Below are positions 56,415 to 64,000 of a stretch of 64,000 bases of DNA, one piece after another. The notes beneath the pieces were generated by a model. It saw only the letters and a program-made list of their open reading frames with translations, was not told the DNA's origin and did not search any database. The stretch comes from Winkia neuii subsp. neuii DSM 8576 (GTDB taxonomy: Bacteria; Actinomycetota; Actinomycetes; Actinomycetales; Actinomycetaceae), in assembly GCF_000420405.1 (NCBI RefSeq), contig NZ_ATUW01000008.1, positions 1 to 64,000 on the forward strand, in the 5' to 3' direction. A program made the translations under genes and the position numbers. The stretch's first letter is position 1. Each line of letters begins with the position of its first letter.

Positions 56415-57297
56415 AGCTCTCTTTTCACTATTAACCACCCCGTTTATGCAGCGCAGCCTAATAGTTGCTCTGCTGGTGGGCATCTCGGCCCCGGTGATGG
56501 GCACCTACCTAGTGCAACGGCGGCTAGCGCTGTTGGGAGATGGAATTGGCCACGTAGCACTGACCGGGGTTGCCCTGGGGTGGCTGGTTGGCAACGCCAT
56601 GAATCTGACCAGCTCGGACGCCCTTGCCGTCCCTGGCGCGGTTGCCGCCTCCGTTGTAGGCGCCGTGCTAATCGAGGTGGTGCGGGCCAAGGGAAGCACT
56701 TCCGGCGACGTAGCCCTGTCACTGCTGTTTTACGGCGGCATTGCGGGGGGCGTGCTCCTTATTGGCCTAGCGGGCGGCACAACCGCCAATCTTAACGGGT
56801 ACCTATTCGGTTCCATTGCCTCGGTGTCTTGGGCGGATGTGGTGCTGACCGGGCTCCTTGCAGCACTAATTTTGGGAGTTGGCCTGGGTCTGCGTCCCGC
56901 CCTCTTCTCGCTTTGCCACGACAGTGAATTCGCCCTCGCCAGCGGGCTTCCAGTGCGAGCTCTGACCACCCTTATCGCAATCGTGTCGGCTCTTACAGTA
57001 TCTACCGCTATGCGCGTGGTGGGGGTGTTGCTGGTTTCGGCAATAATGATTGTCCCAGTGGCAATAGCTCAGCTTGTTACTTCGTCTTTTAGTTCCACTA
57101 TGGCTCTGGCGGCATTTTTCGGTACCGCGCTCTGCCTCAGTGGATTAGCTGTGTCTTACTTTTATCCTGTATCGTCGGGGGCCACGATTGTGGTTATGGC
57201 GATTTTCCTCTACGCTGTTGTGGCATTTGCACGCCCGGGTATCCTTGCCCTTAAGGGACGTTTCAGGAGGAAAAATGGCGGAACAGCGCAACACTAA
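56407..57297 (+). CDS. znuB: Metal ABC transporter permease (ZnuB-like)
   Basis: Membrane subunit of the ABC-3 family, 296 aa, with about eight hydrophobic helices. The start MVEALFSLLTTPFMQRSLIVALLVG and the pattern LLGDGIGHVALTGVALG in helix 2 to 3 are typical. Ends in a basic tail (KGRFRRKN). It overlaps znuC by 8 bases and the zur gene by 23 bases, giving a four-gene unit. Confidence 0.9.
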   Translation: MVEALFSLLTTPFMQRSLIVALLVGISAPVMGTYLVQRRLALLGDGIGHVALTGVALGWLVGNAMNLTSSDALAVPGAVAASVVGAVLIEVVRAKGSTSGDVALSLLFYGGIAGGVLLIGLAGGTTANLNGYLFGSIASVSWADVVLTGLLAALILGVGLGLRPALFSLCHDSEFALASGLPVRALTTLIAIVSALTVSTAMRVVGVLLVSAIMIVPVAIAQLVTSSFSSTMALAAFFGTALCLSGLAVSYFYPVSSGATIVVMAIFLYAVVAFARPGILALKGRFRRKNGGTAQH

Positions 57298-57670
57298 GCA
57301 ACGCGAGGCAGTATTAGCAAACCTGAAGACATCTAATAGTTTCCGCTCTGCGCAGCAAATTTTTACAGACCTTTCCCTATCGGGCTCAAACGTTGGACTA
57401 ACAACGGTTTACCGCAACTTGCAGCGCCTTACCGATTCCGGCGAAGTGGATGTAATTAAAAACGACGAGGGCGAAGCACTCTATAGGATTTGCAACACAG
57501 ACAGGCACCACCATCACATCGTGTGCCGAAATTGCGGAAAAACAGTGGACGTTTCCGGCCCCGAGTTCGAAGCATGGGTGCGCAAAGTAGCCGACGAATG
57601 CGGCTTTAGCGACGTAACACACTCTGTGGACCTATTCGGTATCTGTCAGGATTGTTCAAAGCGTCATTAA
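57275..57670 (+). CDS. zur: Fur-family regulator, probably Zur
   Basis: A 131-aa metal-dependent repressor. N-terminal winged helix (about 5-80) with TTVYRNLQRLTDSGEVDVI; metal sites in the His-rich RHHHHIVCRNCGKTVDV and the C-terminal CQDC (structural zinc, two CxxC). Chosen start ATG 57275 with AGGAGG upstream; a longer frame to 57188 is rejected. Its place in the znu operon and the Zur-like box on the znu promoter argue for zinc-controlled autoregulation rather than iron. Confidence 0.88.
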   Translation: MAEQRNTKQREAVLANLKTSNSFRSAQQIFTDLSLSGSNVGLTTVYRNLQRLTDSGEVDVIKNDEGEALYRICNTDRHHHHIVCRNCGKTVDVSGPEFEAWVRKVADECGFSDVTHSVDLFGICQDCSKRH

Positions 57671-57679
57671 AACTATAGT
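57652..57679 (+). promoter_or_regulatory. Promoter for the VTT-domain gene
   Basis: TTGTTC (57652-57657), 16-base spacer, TATAGT (57674-57679), eight bases before the ATG at 57688, so the leader is only 0-2 bases. It lies within the end of zur. Confidence 0.5.
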
Positions 57680-57687
57680 CTTGCAGC

Positions 57688-58191
57688 ATGAATGGTGTTC
57701 CGAGCTTTCTGCAAGATTTCCCCTGGGTGGTCTTTTTCGCCTTCCTCGTTATGGTGGTCTGTCTGCGTTCGCAGGCCACCTATTGGGTGGGCCGCGGCTC
57801 CGCGGTAGCGATCCGAAAAGGAGCACAAAACTCTACTAGCAAGTTCGGATCAGCCCTCGCGAAGAAGATGGACTCGGATTCCTTCGCTAGGGCCGTGAGA
57901 TTTGTCAACAAGTGGGGTCTGTTTGCAGTACCCCTGTCCTTTTTGACCATCGGCTTTCAAACTATGGTGCACCTGGCAGCTGGCTCCCTGTCGATGAACT
58001 GGACTCGTTACACTCTAGCTGCTATCCCCGGCTATTTAGCTTGGGCAGGCATCTATTCAACCGTGGGCATGGCGGCCTTCTACACGGCTGTGGCAGCACT
58101 GGCTGGCAACCCCTTGGCTGTTGCTGCCGGGCTGGGGATTTGCGGCCTCGTCGCTGCCGGGCTGTACTGGAAAAATCACCGCCCCGCCTAG
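57688..58191 (+). CDS. DedA/VTT-like small membrane protein
   Basis: A 167-aa membrane protein with about four hydrophobic segments. The segment WGLFAVPLSFLTIGFQTMVHLAAGSL and the later RYTLAAIPGYLAWAGIYSTVG resemble the VTT (DedA) domain, whose members flip lipids such as undecaprenyl phosphate. The classic DedA motif F/YxxxR is not clear, so the name is tentative. Ends in 4-base convergent overlap with uppS, which makes that lipid; the pairing is suggestive only. Confidence 0.55.
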   Translation: MNGVPSFLQDFPWVVFFAFLVMVVCLRSQATYWVGRGSAVAIRKGAQNSTSKFGSALAKKMDSDSFARAVRFVNKWGLFAVPLSFLTIGFQTMVHLAAGSLSMNWTRYTLAAIPGYLAWAGIYSTVGMAAFYTAVAALAGNPLAVAAGLGICGLVAAGLYWKNHRPA

Positions 58192-58949
58192 GCTTTATCT
58201 ACCGCCCCACCGAAGCGACGCTCGCGCCTTCCAAAGGCCAGACACTCATCCCACAGGTCTTCGCGCCTAAACTCGGGCCAGGGCTTTTTCGGGAAGGCCA
58301 TCTCGGCATACGCGCATTGCCAAAGCAAAAAATTCGATACCCTGTGTTCGCCCGAGGTGCGGATGAGTAGGTCAACGTCAGGTACATCCGGCAAATAAAG
58401 GTGCTTGGAGACAGTAGACTCGTTTATTGCACGCGCCTTCAGCTCGCCTCTTTCTACCCGAGCCGCCACCCGCGCCATAGCGTCGGCAATCTCGGCTCTG
58501 CCCCCGTAATTGACACACATAATCAGATCCATCTTGGTGTTGCCTGCAGTGAGACGCTCTGCTTCTTGCAGTTCAGAAATAACGGACTTCCACAGCCTGG
58601 GCCTGCGCCCTGACCAGCGCACCCGCACTCCCCACTCGTTCAGTTGATCGCGCCGGCTACGCAGCACCTTGCGCGAGTACCCCATCAAAAACTTCACCTC
58701 AGCCGGAGAACGCCGCCAATTCTCAGTAGAGAAAGCGTACACGGACAGGTAGCGCACCTTTGCCTCAAGGGCTCCAGCAACGGTGTCTAGCAGGGCTATT
58801 TCGCCCTGTCTATGCCCTTCCGTGCGTGGGAGGTGGCGGGCGTTCGCCCACCTGCCATTGCCGTCCATAATGAGGGCTACGTGTTTGGGAGCGCGCAGAC
58901 CTTCGGGAACACGGTGTGCGCCTTCGCCAGGGCCTGGAATTTCAATCAT
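58188..58949 (-). CDS. uppS: Undecaprenyl diphosphate synthase-type cis-prenyltransferase
   Basis: Adds isoprene units to make the polyprenyl carrier for cell-wall synthesis. Conserved motif HVALIMDGNGRWANARHLPRTEGH, given as MDGNGRWA with the catalytic Asp near residue 29, and later LLIRTSGEHRVSNFLLWQCAYAE-type motif RTSGEHRVSNFLLWQ. 253 aa. ATG 58949 is the start because it overlaps the recO stop (ATGA); the longer frame to 59000 is rejected. Actinobacteria often have two such enzymes (long and short chain); this window does not tell which. Confidence 0.9.
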   Translation of the reverse strand: MIEIPGPGEGAHRVPEGLRAPKHVALIMDGNGRWANARHLPRTEGHRQGEIALLDTVAGALEAKVRYLSVYAFSTENWRRSPAEVKFLMGYSRKVLRSRRDQLNEWGVRVRWSGRRPRLWKSVISELQEAERLTAGNTKMDLIMCVNYGGRAEIADAMARVAARVERGELKARAINESTVSKHLYLPDVPDVDLLIRTSGEHRVSNFLLWQCAYAEMAFPKKPWPEFRREDLWDECLAFGRRERRFGGAVDKA

Positions 58950-59683
58950 TGTCCTCGCTCCAATATCGCTAATGATTTCAGGCGCCGCTCTAAGTGCCAC
59001 TGCGCGTAAGCGGCCACCAACCCGCCAATTTTATCCCGCTTTGCCCCACTCGACGCCTCTGCTGTTTTCCAGTTACCTGTAAGTAGCGCCGCAGCGAGCG
59101 TTATTTCGCCCTCGGACAGTGATACCGAAGCCGGGGGGCGACACTGCCCACATACAGCTCCCCCCGCGGTGATCGAGAATGCCTCGGCGGGTCCGGCCTT
59201 CCCACAAATCGCACAATCCCAGCACGAAGGCGCCCATCCCGACAGAGCTAGAGCCCTGAGAAGATATGAGTTCATGATGAGCTCACGCGGATGATGCCTG
59301 TAGGCGAGGGCGTGCAAGGCACCCCTCAGTAGCTGGTAGTGCCCCGGCGAGGGAGTTCCTTCAACCGTCATTTTTTCGGCCGCCTCTACCATTACTGTAC
59401 CGGCAGTGTAGAGGTCGTAGTCTGCTGCGATTTGCCTACCGTATTCGGCTATGGGGACCACCTGAGTAAAGGTGTCCAGATTGCGCCCCTTATAAGCTTG
59501 GAAATCAATGATTGAAAAAGGTTCCAAGCGAGCCCCAAGTTTTGACTTAACTCTTCTAACGCCTTTACCTACTGCCCGCACCTGCCCACTCCCCTTCGTG
59601 AGCACTGTGATTATGCGATCGGCCTCCCCAAGCTTGTGTGTGCGCAGGACAACGGCATAATCGCGGTACAGTTTTACCAACAA
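58946..59683 (-). CDS. recO: DNA repair protein RecO
   Basis: Loads RecA at gaps with RecR. N-terminal OB fold (about 1-80; RDYAVVLRTHKLGEADRIITV), helical middle, and a zinc-binding four-cysteine site CWDCAICGK...CGQC. 245 aa. Starts at TTG (59683) behind GGGGGA. uppS overlaps it, the usual recO-uppS pair of actinobacteria. Confidence 0.92.
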   Translation of the reverse strand: MLVKLYRDYAVVLRTHKLGEADRIITVLTKGSGQVRAVGKGVRRVKSKLGARLEPFSIIDFQAYKGRNLDTFTQVVPIAEYGRQIAADYDLYTAGTVMVEAAEKMTVEGTPSPGHYQLLRGALHALAYRHHPRELIMNSYLLRALALSGWAPSCWDCAICGKAGPAEAFSITAGGAVCGQCRPPASVSLSEGEITLAAALLTGNWKTAEASSGAKRDKIGGLVAAYAQWHLERRLKSLAILERGQ

Positions 59684-59709
59684 TCCCCCTGTGAATTAGA
59701 TCACCCATA

Positions 59710-59736
59710 ATGCAAAATCTGTGTCTCAGTTTGCAT
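59710..59736. repeat. Inverted repeat between recO and the peptide transporter
   Basis: ATGCAAA (59710-59716) and TTTGCAT (59730-59736) are perfect 7-bp arms with a 13-base spacer, a typical operator layout in a divergent promoter region. Confidence 0.4.
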
Positions 59737-59791
59737 AAAAGACAGTATTAGGCGAACAATGCTATTTGTGTCATACCCATCATAAAGACAC

Positions 59792-59814
59792 GTCGCGTCA
59801 ACTGGCGACGCGAC
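59792..59814 (+). promoter_or_regulatory. Hairpin in the leader of the peptide transporter
   Basis: GTCGCGTC (59792-59799) pairs with GACGCGAC (59807-59814), loop of 7 bases, 27 bases before the ATG and 15 bases before the GGAAGGAAAG ribosome site. May affect translation or be an mRNA stabiliser. Confidence 0.4.
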
Positions 59815-59841
59815 CCACCTAATCCTGGAAGGAAAGACCGC

Positions 59842-61353
59842 ATGAGCGAGCACCTAGATGCCGTCAGCCGGTCCGAACAACCCAACAAGGTAAAAACGTT
59901 TTTTGGGCACCCGTTTGGGCTAACGACAATCTTCTTTACCGAGATGTGGGAGCGCTTTAGTTACTATTCCATGCGCGCGATCCTGCTCTACTTCTTGGTA
60001 GATACAGTTGCAAACAATGGCCTAGGGCTCGAGGAATCACTTGGTGAATCTCTAGTCCAGGTCTACTCGGCCTCTATCTTTTTGATTGCTGTACTTGGCG
60101 GCTGGGTTTCAGACCGCCTGTGGGGGCCGCGCCGCTCCACACTCTACGGCGCCATAATTATCGCACTCGGCCACGCCTGCCTGTCGTTGCCAATGCAAAC
60201 CTCAGCCTACCTGGGCATTGTTTTGGTTGCGATCGGCTCGGGCGTACTCAAACCAAATACTGCGACCATGGTCGGCCAACTGTACGACAATACCGATCCA
60301 AAGCGCGATGCCGGATACTCCCTGTTCTACATGTCCGTGAATATCGGTTCTTTTGTGGCGCCTTTCGCGGTTTCGCTAGTGCGTTCCTTCGGCGGCTACC
60401 ACGCAGGTTTCTCTCTGGCTGCGATCGGCATGGTTCTAGCTCTGGTCTGCTTCGTAGTAGGGCGACGCTATCTGCCCGCTGAAGCTGACACCGTCCCCAC
60501 CCCTGTACGCGAGGAGGAGCGAAGCCGAATACTCGCCTACTGTGCCGCGGGCATCGTTGCAGTTGCAGCATTGTTCCTAGTTGTTCACCTGGTTACTGGC
60601 AAGTCGTTCCTCGTCAATGTCATCGACACATTGACCATAATTTCCTTGATAGCTCCCATCGTGTACTTCATAGTAATGTTCAGGTCTAAGCAAGTAAGTG
60701 CCGACGAACGTGCTCGGTTACGTGCATTCATTCCCCTGTTCATTGCGGCCATGATGTTCTTCATGATCTTCGAGCAGGCTTCTTCTTCGATGGCTTCGTT
60801 CCAGAAGAACAACACCGATCTAAACGCGGGCCTATTCAACATGTCGCCAGAATTGTTTGCCGCGGTAAACCCCATTTTCATTGTGTTGCTTACCCCATTC
60901 TTCGCCCATTTCTGGGCCACCCGAGGGCGAAAGATCTCTACGGCTGCCAAATTCACTGTCGGTCTGGCGCTGGCCGGGCTGTCCTTCATCTGGCTGGGTG
61001 CCTTTGCCTACCACTACCTAGGTGTCAAGGCTCCCTGGTGGGTAATCACAATTTGCTACATCATTCAGACTCTAGGCGAGCTCTGCCTGTCTCCGGTGGG
61101 GCTGGCGGCCACTACGCTACTAGCTCCTAAGGCCTTCCGCTCACAGGCTTTGTCGCTATGGTTTTTGGCATCTGCAGCAGGCCAGTCCATTGGCGCTCAA
61201 GTGTTGAAGGCGACCGGCGATCTGCCGGATCACCAAATGTTCCTGGTAGTGGGCGGCATCGCAGTAATCCTTGCGATTGTTCTAGCTACCTTGGCCCCGT
61301 GGATTTCGAAGCGGATTCACGCTGGCCAACAGGCCGCTCCGATCGAAGACTAA
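59842..61353 (+). CDS. Proton-dependent di/tripeptide transporter (POT family)
   Basis: MFS-type symporter of 503 aa with about 12-14 membrane helices. The POT signature FFTEMWERFSYYSMRAIL near residues 32-49 includes the ExxER proton motif. Further conserved GSGVLKPNTATMVGQLY and FYMSVNIGSFVAP. Imports di- and tripeptides with protons. GGAAGGAAAG before the ATG. Ends at an 18-bp bidirectional terminator shared with leuA. Confidence 0.93.
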   Translation: MSEHLDAVSRSEQPNKVKTFFGHPFGLTTIFFTEMWERFSYYSMRAILLYFLVDTVANNGLGLEESLGESLVQVYSASIFLIAVLGGWVSDRLWGPRRSTLYGAIIIALGHACLSLPMQTSAYLGIVLVAIGSGVLKPNTATMVGQLYDNTDPKRDAGYSLFYMSVNIGSFVAPFAVSLVRSFGGYHAGFSLAAIGMVLALVCFVVGRRYLPAEADTVPTPVREEERSRILAYCAAGIVAVAALFLVVHLVTGKSFLVNVIDTLTIISLIAPIVYFIVMFRSKQVSADERARLRAFIPLFIAAMMFFMIFEQASSSMASFQKNNTDLNAGLFNMSPELFAAVNPIFIVLLTPFFAHFWATRGRKISTAAKFTVGLALAGLSFIWLGAFAYHYLGVKAPWWVITICYIIQTLGELCLSPVGLAATTLLAPKAFRSQALSLWFLASAAGQSIGAQVLKATGDLPDHQMFLVVGGIAVILAIVLATLAPWISKRIHAGQQAAPIED

Positions 61354-61361
61354 AAATAGAA

Positions 61362-61400
61362 AACTAAATGGGGTGGCCCATCGGGCCACCCCATTTAGTT
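61362..61400. terminator. Bidirectional terminator between POT gene and leuA
   Basis: A perfect 18-bp stem (61362-61379 with 61383-61400) with a 3-base loop and A/T-rich ends. The right arm overlaps the leuA stop codon by two bases. Confidence 0.9.
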
Positions 61401-63165
61401 AACGCAAAGACCGATTTACCGCCGAGATTATAGCCTTGTAGGAGGCCTTAGTAATAGACGGATCAATCCCCACTCCCCACAGCACCTGGCCGTCCACCTC
61501 GGCCTCGACAAACGCGGCTGCCACCGCATCGTGTCCGGCCGACATTGCGTGCTCAAAGTAGTCCAATACTCGCACCGCAATGCCCTCCCCACTAAAACCG
61601 CGACAGAAAGCGTCAATGGGCCCATTTCCGCGTGAAACGATCTTTCGCGCACTGCCGTGGTCGGTATATTCGCAAGTTACCTCTACTACCTCGTCTTCGC
61701 CCTCGGTAAAAGTCACCGAAGAAGCCGCTCTTAGACCGAAGCGGCCCCAGGGTGCGGTTTCTTCTCCGACCGCTGCACGAGAGGGAAGATATTCGTCCAC
61801 GAAAATATTCCACATTGCGGTGGGATCAATTTCCCCACCGTAGGTATCAGTGTGCCGCTGGATGATACGCGAAAACTCGATCTGCAGGCGGCGTGGCATC
61901 TCGATGTTGAACTTACTCGACATGACGTAGGCGACCCCGCCCTTGCCAGACTGAGAATTCACTCGAACCACGGCCTCGTACGAGCGACCTACATCATGCG
62001 GGTCGATCGGCAGGTACGGGATCTGCCAAGGAACCTCGTCCTCGCTACCAACCTCGCTCACCAGTTTTTTGCGCCTGGCAAAGCCCTTCTTGATCGCATC
62101 CTGATGCGAACCTGAGAATGAGGTGTAGACCAGATCGCCCATGTACGGGGCCCGCTCGGGAACCCGCATTCGGGTACAGTGCTCGACGGTGCGCCGCAGG
62201 CCATCAATGTCAGACAGATCCAGCATTGGATCCACTCCCTGGCTAAACAAGTTCAGGGCGAGCGTCACCAGATCTACATTCCCAGTGCGTTCTCCCTGCC
62301 CGCCCAGGCACCCCTCGATGCGGTCCGCCCCAGCCATGAGCGCCAGCTCTGCAGCTGCCACAGCACACCCGCGATCGTTGTGAGTATGCACCGAAAGCGA
62401 GAGATATTGCCTATTGGTCAAGTTGGTAGACATGTATTCGACGCGGTCGGCGAAAATATTTGGCGTTGTCCGCTCGACCGTCGCAGGCAGATTCACCACC
62501 ATTTCACGCCCTGGCCCAACCTGCCATACTTTTGCTACCGCATCACAGATCTCCACCGCAAAATCGATCTCGGCGTCTACGAAGATTTCCGGAGAATACT
62601 CGAATCCGAAGATTGTATCGTCGCTAAGGCATTTCTCGGCCTGAGAAATAACCTGCTGGGTTCCAGTCACCGCCAAATCGACCGTAGCCTTCTTGGAATT
62701 GCCAAACACAACGTCGCGGAAAAGCGGAGAAATAGCGTTGTACAGATGAACTGTGGCCCGAGGAAGGCCCTCTATGGCTGAAAAAGTGCGTTCAATCAAA
62801 TCAGACCTAGACTGTGTCAGAACGGAGAGGCACACGTCCTCTGGCACTGCATCGTCGGCAACCAAAGAACGCACAAAATCGTAATCTGTTTGCGAAGCAG
62901 CCGGAAACCCAATCTCAATTTCCTTCACGCCGATGTCAATTAGAAGATCGAACATCCTCCGTTTTTGACTAGGCGACATTGGTTCAATAAGCGCCTGGTT
63001 GCCGTCGCGCAAATCTGTGGAGAGCCACCGCGGAGCGCGCGTAATAGTCTTATTCGGCCAAGTCCGTCCGGGAAGAGAAATAGGGTTAGTTACGGTTGCG
63101 GGCAGGTACTTTTCTACCGGCATGTTAGAGGGTTGTTGTTTTGGGCCAAATCCACTTGTTCGCAC
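61399..63165 (-). CDS. leuA: 2-isopropylmalate synthase
   Basis: First step of leucine synthesis: joins acetyl-CoA and 2-oxoisovalerate. Actinobacterial LeuA type 2, 588 aa. TIM-barrel domain starts LSTDLRDGNQALIEPMS (catalytic RDGNQ), has SVHTHNDRGCAVAAAE and the C-terminal regulatory domain (about 440-588). The GTG at 63165 has AAGGA six bases upstream; the frame is open to 63204 and a later ATG at 63123 is an alternative. Preceded by a short leader peptide with three leucine codons. Confidence 0.95.
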   Translation of the reverse strand: MRTSGFGPKQQPSNMPVEKYLPATVTNPISLPGRTWPNKTITRAPRWLSTDLRDGNQALIEPMSPSQKRRMFDLLIDIGVKEIEIGFPAASQTDYDFVRSLVADDAVPEDVCLSVLTQSRSDLIERTFSAIEGLPRATVHLYNAISPLFRDVVFGNSKKATVDLAVTGTQQVISQAEKCLSDDTIFGFEYSPEIFVDAEIDFAVEICDAVAKVWQVGPGREMVVNLPATVERTTPNIFADRVEYMSTNLTNRQYLSLSVHTHNDRGCAVAAAELALMAGADRIEGCLGGQGERTGNVDLVTLALNLFSQGVDPMLDLSDIDGLRRTVEHCTRMRVPERAPYMGDLVYTSFSGSHQDAIKKGFARRKKLVSEVGSEDEVPWQIPYLPIDPHDVGRSYEAVVRVNSQSGKGGVAYVMSSKFNIEMPRRLQIEFSRIIQRHTDTYGGEIDPTAMWNIFVDEYLPSRAAVGEETAPWGRFGLRAASSVTFTEGEDEVVEVTCEYTDHGSARKIVSRGNGPIDAFCRGFSGEGIAVRVLDYFEHAMSAGHDAVAAAFVEAEVDGQVLWGVGIDPSITKASYKAIISAVNRSLR

Positions 63166-63228
63166 TGTTCTTCCTTGTCGCCTAGTCGGTAGCCGGTACG
63201 GCAAACGCCACGACGAGGAACCGGCATA

Positions 63229-63270
63229 TCAGGACTCGCCGCGGCAACTAAGCAGTAGGAATATACCCAT
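63229..63270 (-). CDS. Leucine leader peptide upstream of leuA
   Basis: A 13-codon ORF, ATG at 63270 to TGA at 63229, on the same strand as leuA and ending 63 bases before its GTG. Translation MGIFLLLSCRGES has three consecutive leucine codons (CTA, CTG, CTT). Inverted repeats (GCCGGT/ACCGGC, 63192-63197 with 63220-63225) lie between it and leuA. This fits leucine-sensed attenuation. No SD is seen before the ATG. Confidence 0.5.
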   Translation of the reverse strand: MGIFLLLSCRGES

Positions 63271-63327
63271 GAATTTAAAGCTAGCACCTAGCTATCTATA
63301 GAAAAAGTAAAGTCCGCTCTGCGAACA

Positions 63328-64000
63328 CTACAGCCCCAAGCGGCCAAGCATCTTGGGGTCAGACTGCCAATCTTTCGCCGTGCGCACATGCAAATCTAGG
63401 TACACGCGCCTGCCCAGATACTCTTCGATATTGCGCCTAGCGTTGGATCCAATCCACTTCAGCCGCGACCCGCCCTTGCCAATGATGATCGCCTTCTGCG
63501 AATCGCGTTCCACGTACATGTTCACATGGATGTCGAGCAGCGGAGGCCGCTTCTGCCCCTTCACTTTTTCGCGCTCGATTATTTCCTCGACCTGAACCGC
63601 CAGAGAGTGGGGCAGTTCCTCGCGCATGCCCTCCAGAGCCGCTTCGCGGATAAACTCCGCGATCATGGTATTTTCTGACTCGTCAGACTTGGCATCTAGG
63701 GGATACAGCGGCATCGAGCGGGGCAAATACTTCATTGCAGCCGAGATCAAATCGTCAACCTGCCGATCTTTCGCTGCTGAAGTAGGCACAATTTCGGCCC
63801 ACTCGCCCAACTCGGAGACCGCTTGAATCTGCGGCAGCAGGCGTTCGGGCCCGACTAGATCGGACTTGGTGATAACAGCAATGATCGGCACCCGAACCGA
63901 TTTCAACTCGCGCGCAATAAAGCGGTCGCCAGGACCTATCTTTTGATCAGCGGGAATACAGAAGAAGACGAGGTCGACCTGCGTCAGCGCCTCACGCACC
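63328..64000 (-). CDS. era: GTPase Era (5' end outside window)
   Basis: The C-terminal 223 residues of a 16S-maturation GTPase. The G4 motif TKSD (in VITKSDLVG), the G5 region SAAKDRQV, and the C-terminal KH domain with IIIGKGGSRLKWIGSNARRNIEEYLGRRVYLDLHV, given as IIIGKGGSRLKWIG, are clear. The N-terminal Walker A and G2/G3 are cut off by the window edge at 64000. Ends with a stop at 63328, before the leuA leader. Confidence 0.95.
   Translation of the reverse strand, partial: VREALTQVDLVFFCIPADQKIGPGDRFIARELKSVRVPIIAVITKSDLVGPERLLPQIQAVSELGEWAEIVPTSAAKDRQVDDLISAAMKYLPRSMPLYPLDAKSDESENTMIAEFIREAALEGMREELPHSLAVQVEEIIEREKVKGQKRPPLLDIHVNMYVERDSQKAIIIGKGGSRLKWIGSNARRNIEEYLGRRVYLDLHVRTAKDWQSDPKMLGRLGL

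Noticed and set aside
57188-57274. Longer start for the Fur-family gene
   Set aside because: The added 29 residues are not conserved and overlap znuB; the ATG at 57275 has AGGAGG upstream.

Overview
The window is chromosomal DNA of a Gram-positive actinobacterium of moderate GC content, probably Actinomycetaceae or a near relative. This rests on actinobacterial marker families (DUF3052 beside aceE, DUF3145, DUF2469, polyphosphate glucokinase, eukaryal-type GlyRS, homodimeric AceE) and on the 5' part of a 16S rRNA gene at the left edge. The genus cannot be fixed from the sequence alone. I see no CRISPR array, transposase, prophage or integron. The window is almost entirely housekeeping genes, packed tightly with many ATGA and TAATG overlaps.

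Layout: 1-600 holds the start of an rRNA operon on the minus strand, with two tandem promoters and a boxA. 604-5131 carries tyrS and the argR-argG-argH operon. 5304-9558 has a flavodoxin-like protein and pheS-pheT. 9660-11303 has map and polyphosphate glucokinase, then RNase P RNA. 11705-18157 has a coiled-coil protein with a ruined zinc ribbon, a Nif3-like protein, type II NADH dehydrogenase, yaaA, an LssY_C membrane protein and hisC. 18321-21854 has tRNA-Val, DUF3052 and aceE. 21920-24401 is a feoA-feoB-feoC iron(II) uptake operon behind a DtxR/IdeR-type box. 24577-25389 has DUF3145 and an acyl-carrier-like protein. 25528-37204 is a long minus-strand cluster: rpsB, tsf, pyrH, frr, cdsA, rlmN, a DivIVA-domain gene, dxr, rseP, ispG, proS, def. 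37467-43671 holds an M23 peptidase, xerC, dprA, comM, yraN, DUF2469, rnhB and lepB. 43736-50945 holds dnaG, dgt, a GH13-like pseudoenzyme, dusB and glyS. 51033-54627 encodes a maltose-type ABC importer (malE, malF, malG, no ATPase). 54751-57670 is a zinc-type importer with its Fur-family regulator. 57688-64000 holds a VTT/DedA-like membrane protein, uppS, recO, a peptide transporter, leuA with a probable leucine leader peptide, and the C-terminal part of era.

The genes combine into recognisable units: translation and tRNA charging (tyrS, pheST, proS, glyS, rpsB, tsf, frr, def, map, rlmN, dusB), isoprenoid and envelope lipid supply (dxr, ispG, uppS, cdsA), protein export and intramembrane proteolysis (lepB, rseP), arginine and leucine synthesis, DNA replication and uptake (dnaG, recO, dprA, comM, xerC), and metal homeostasis (feo, znu-zur).

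I found no clearly new multi-gene system. The observations most worth a second look are: a recurring promoter layout in which a -10 hexamer sits 6 bases before the start codon (likely leaderless mRNAs); a GH13 homologue that has lost its catalytic residues near the mal genes; an acyl-carrier-like protein without the pantetheine serine motif; a zinc-ribbon protein with all four cysteines replaced; a short leader peptide with three consecutive leucine codons before leuA; and an 11-base element shared by the feo and znu promoters.
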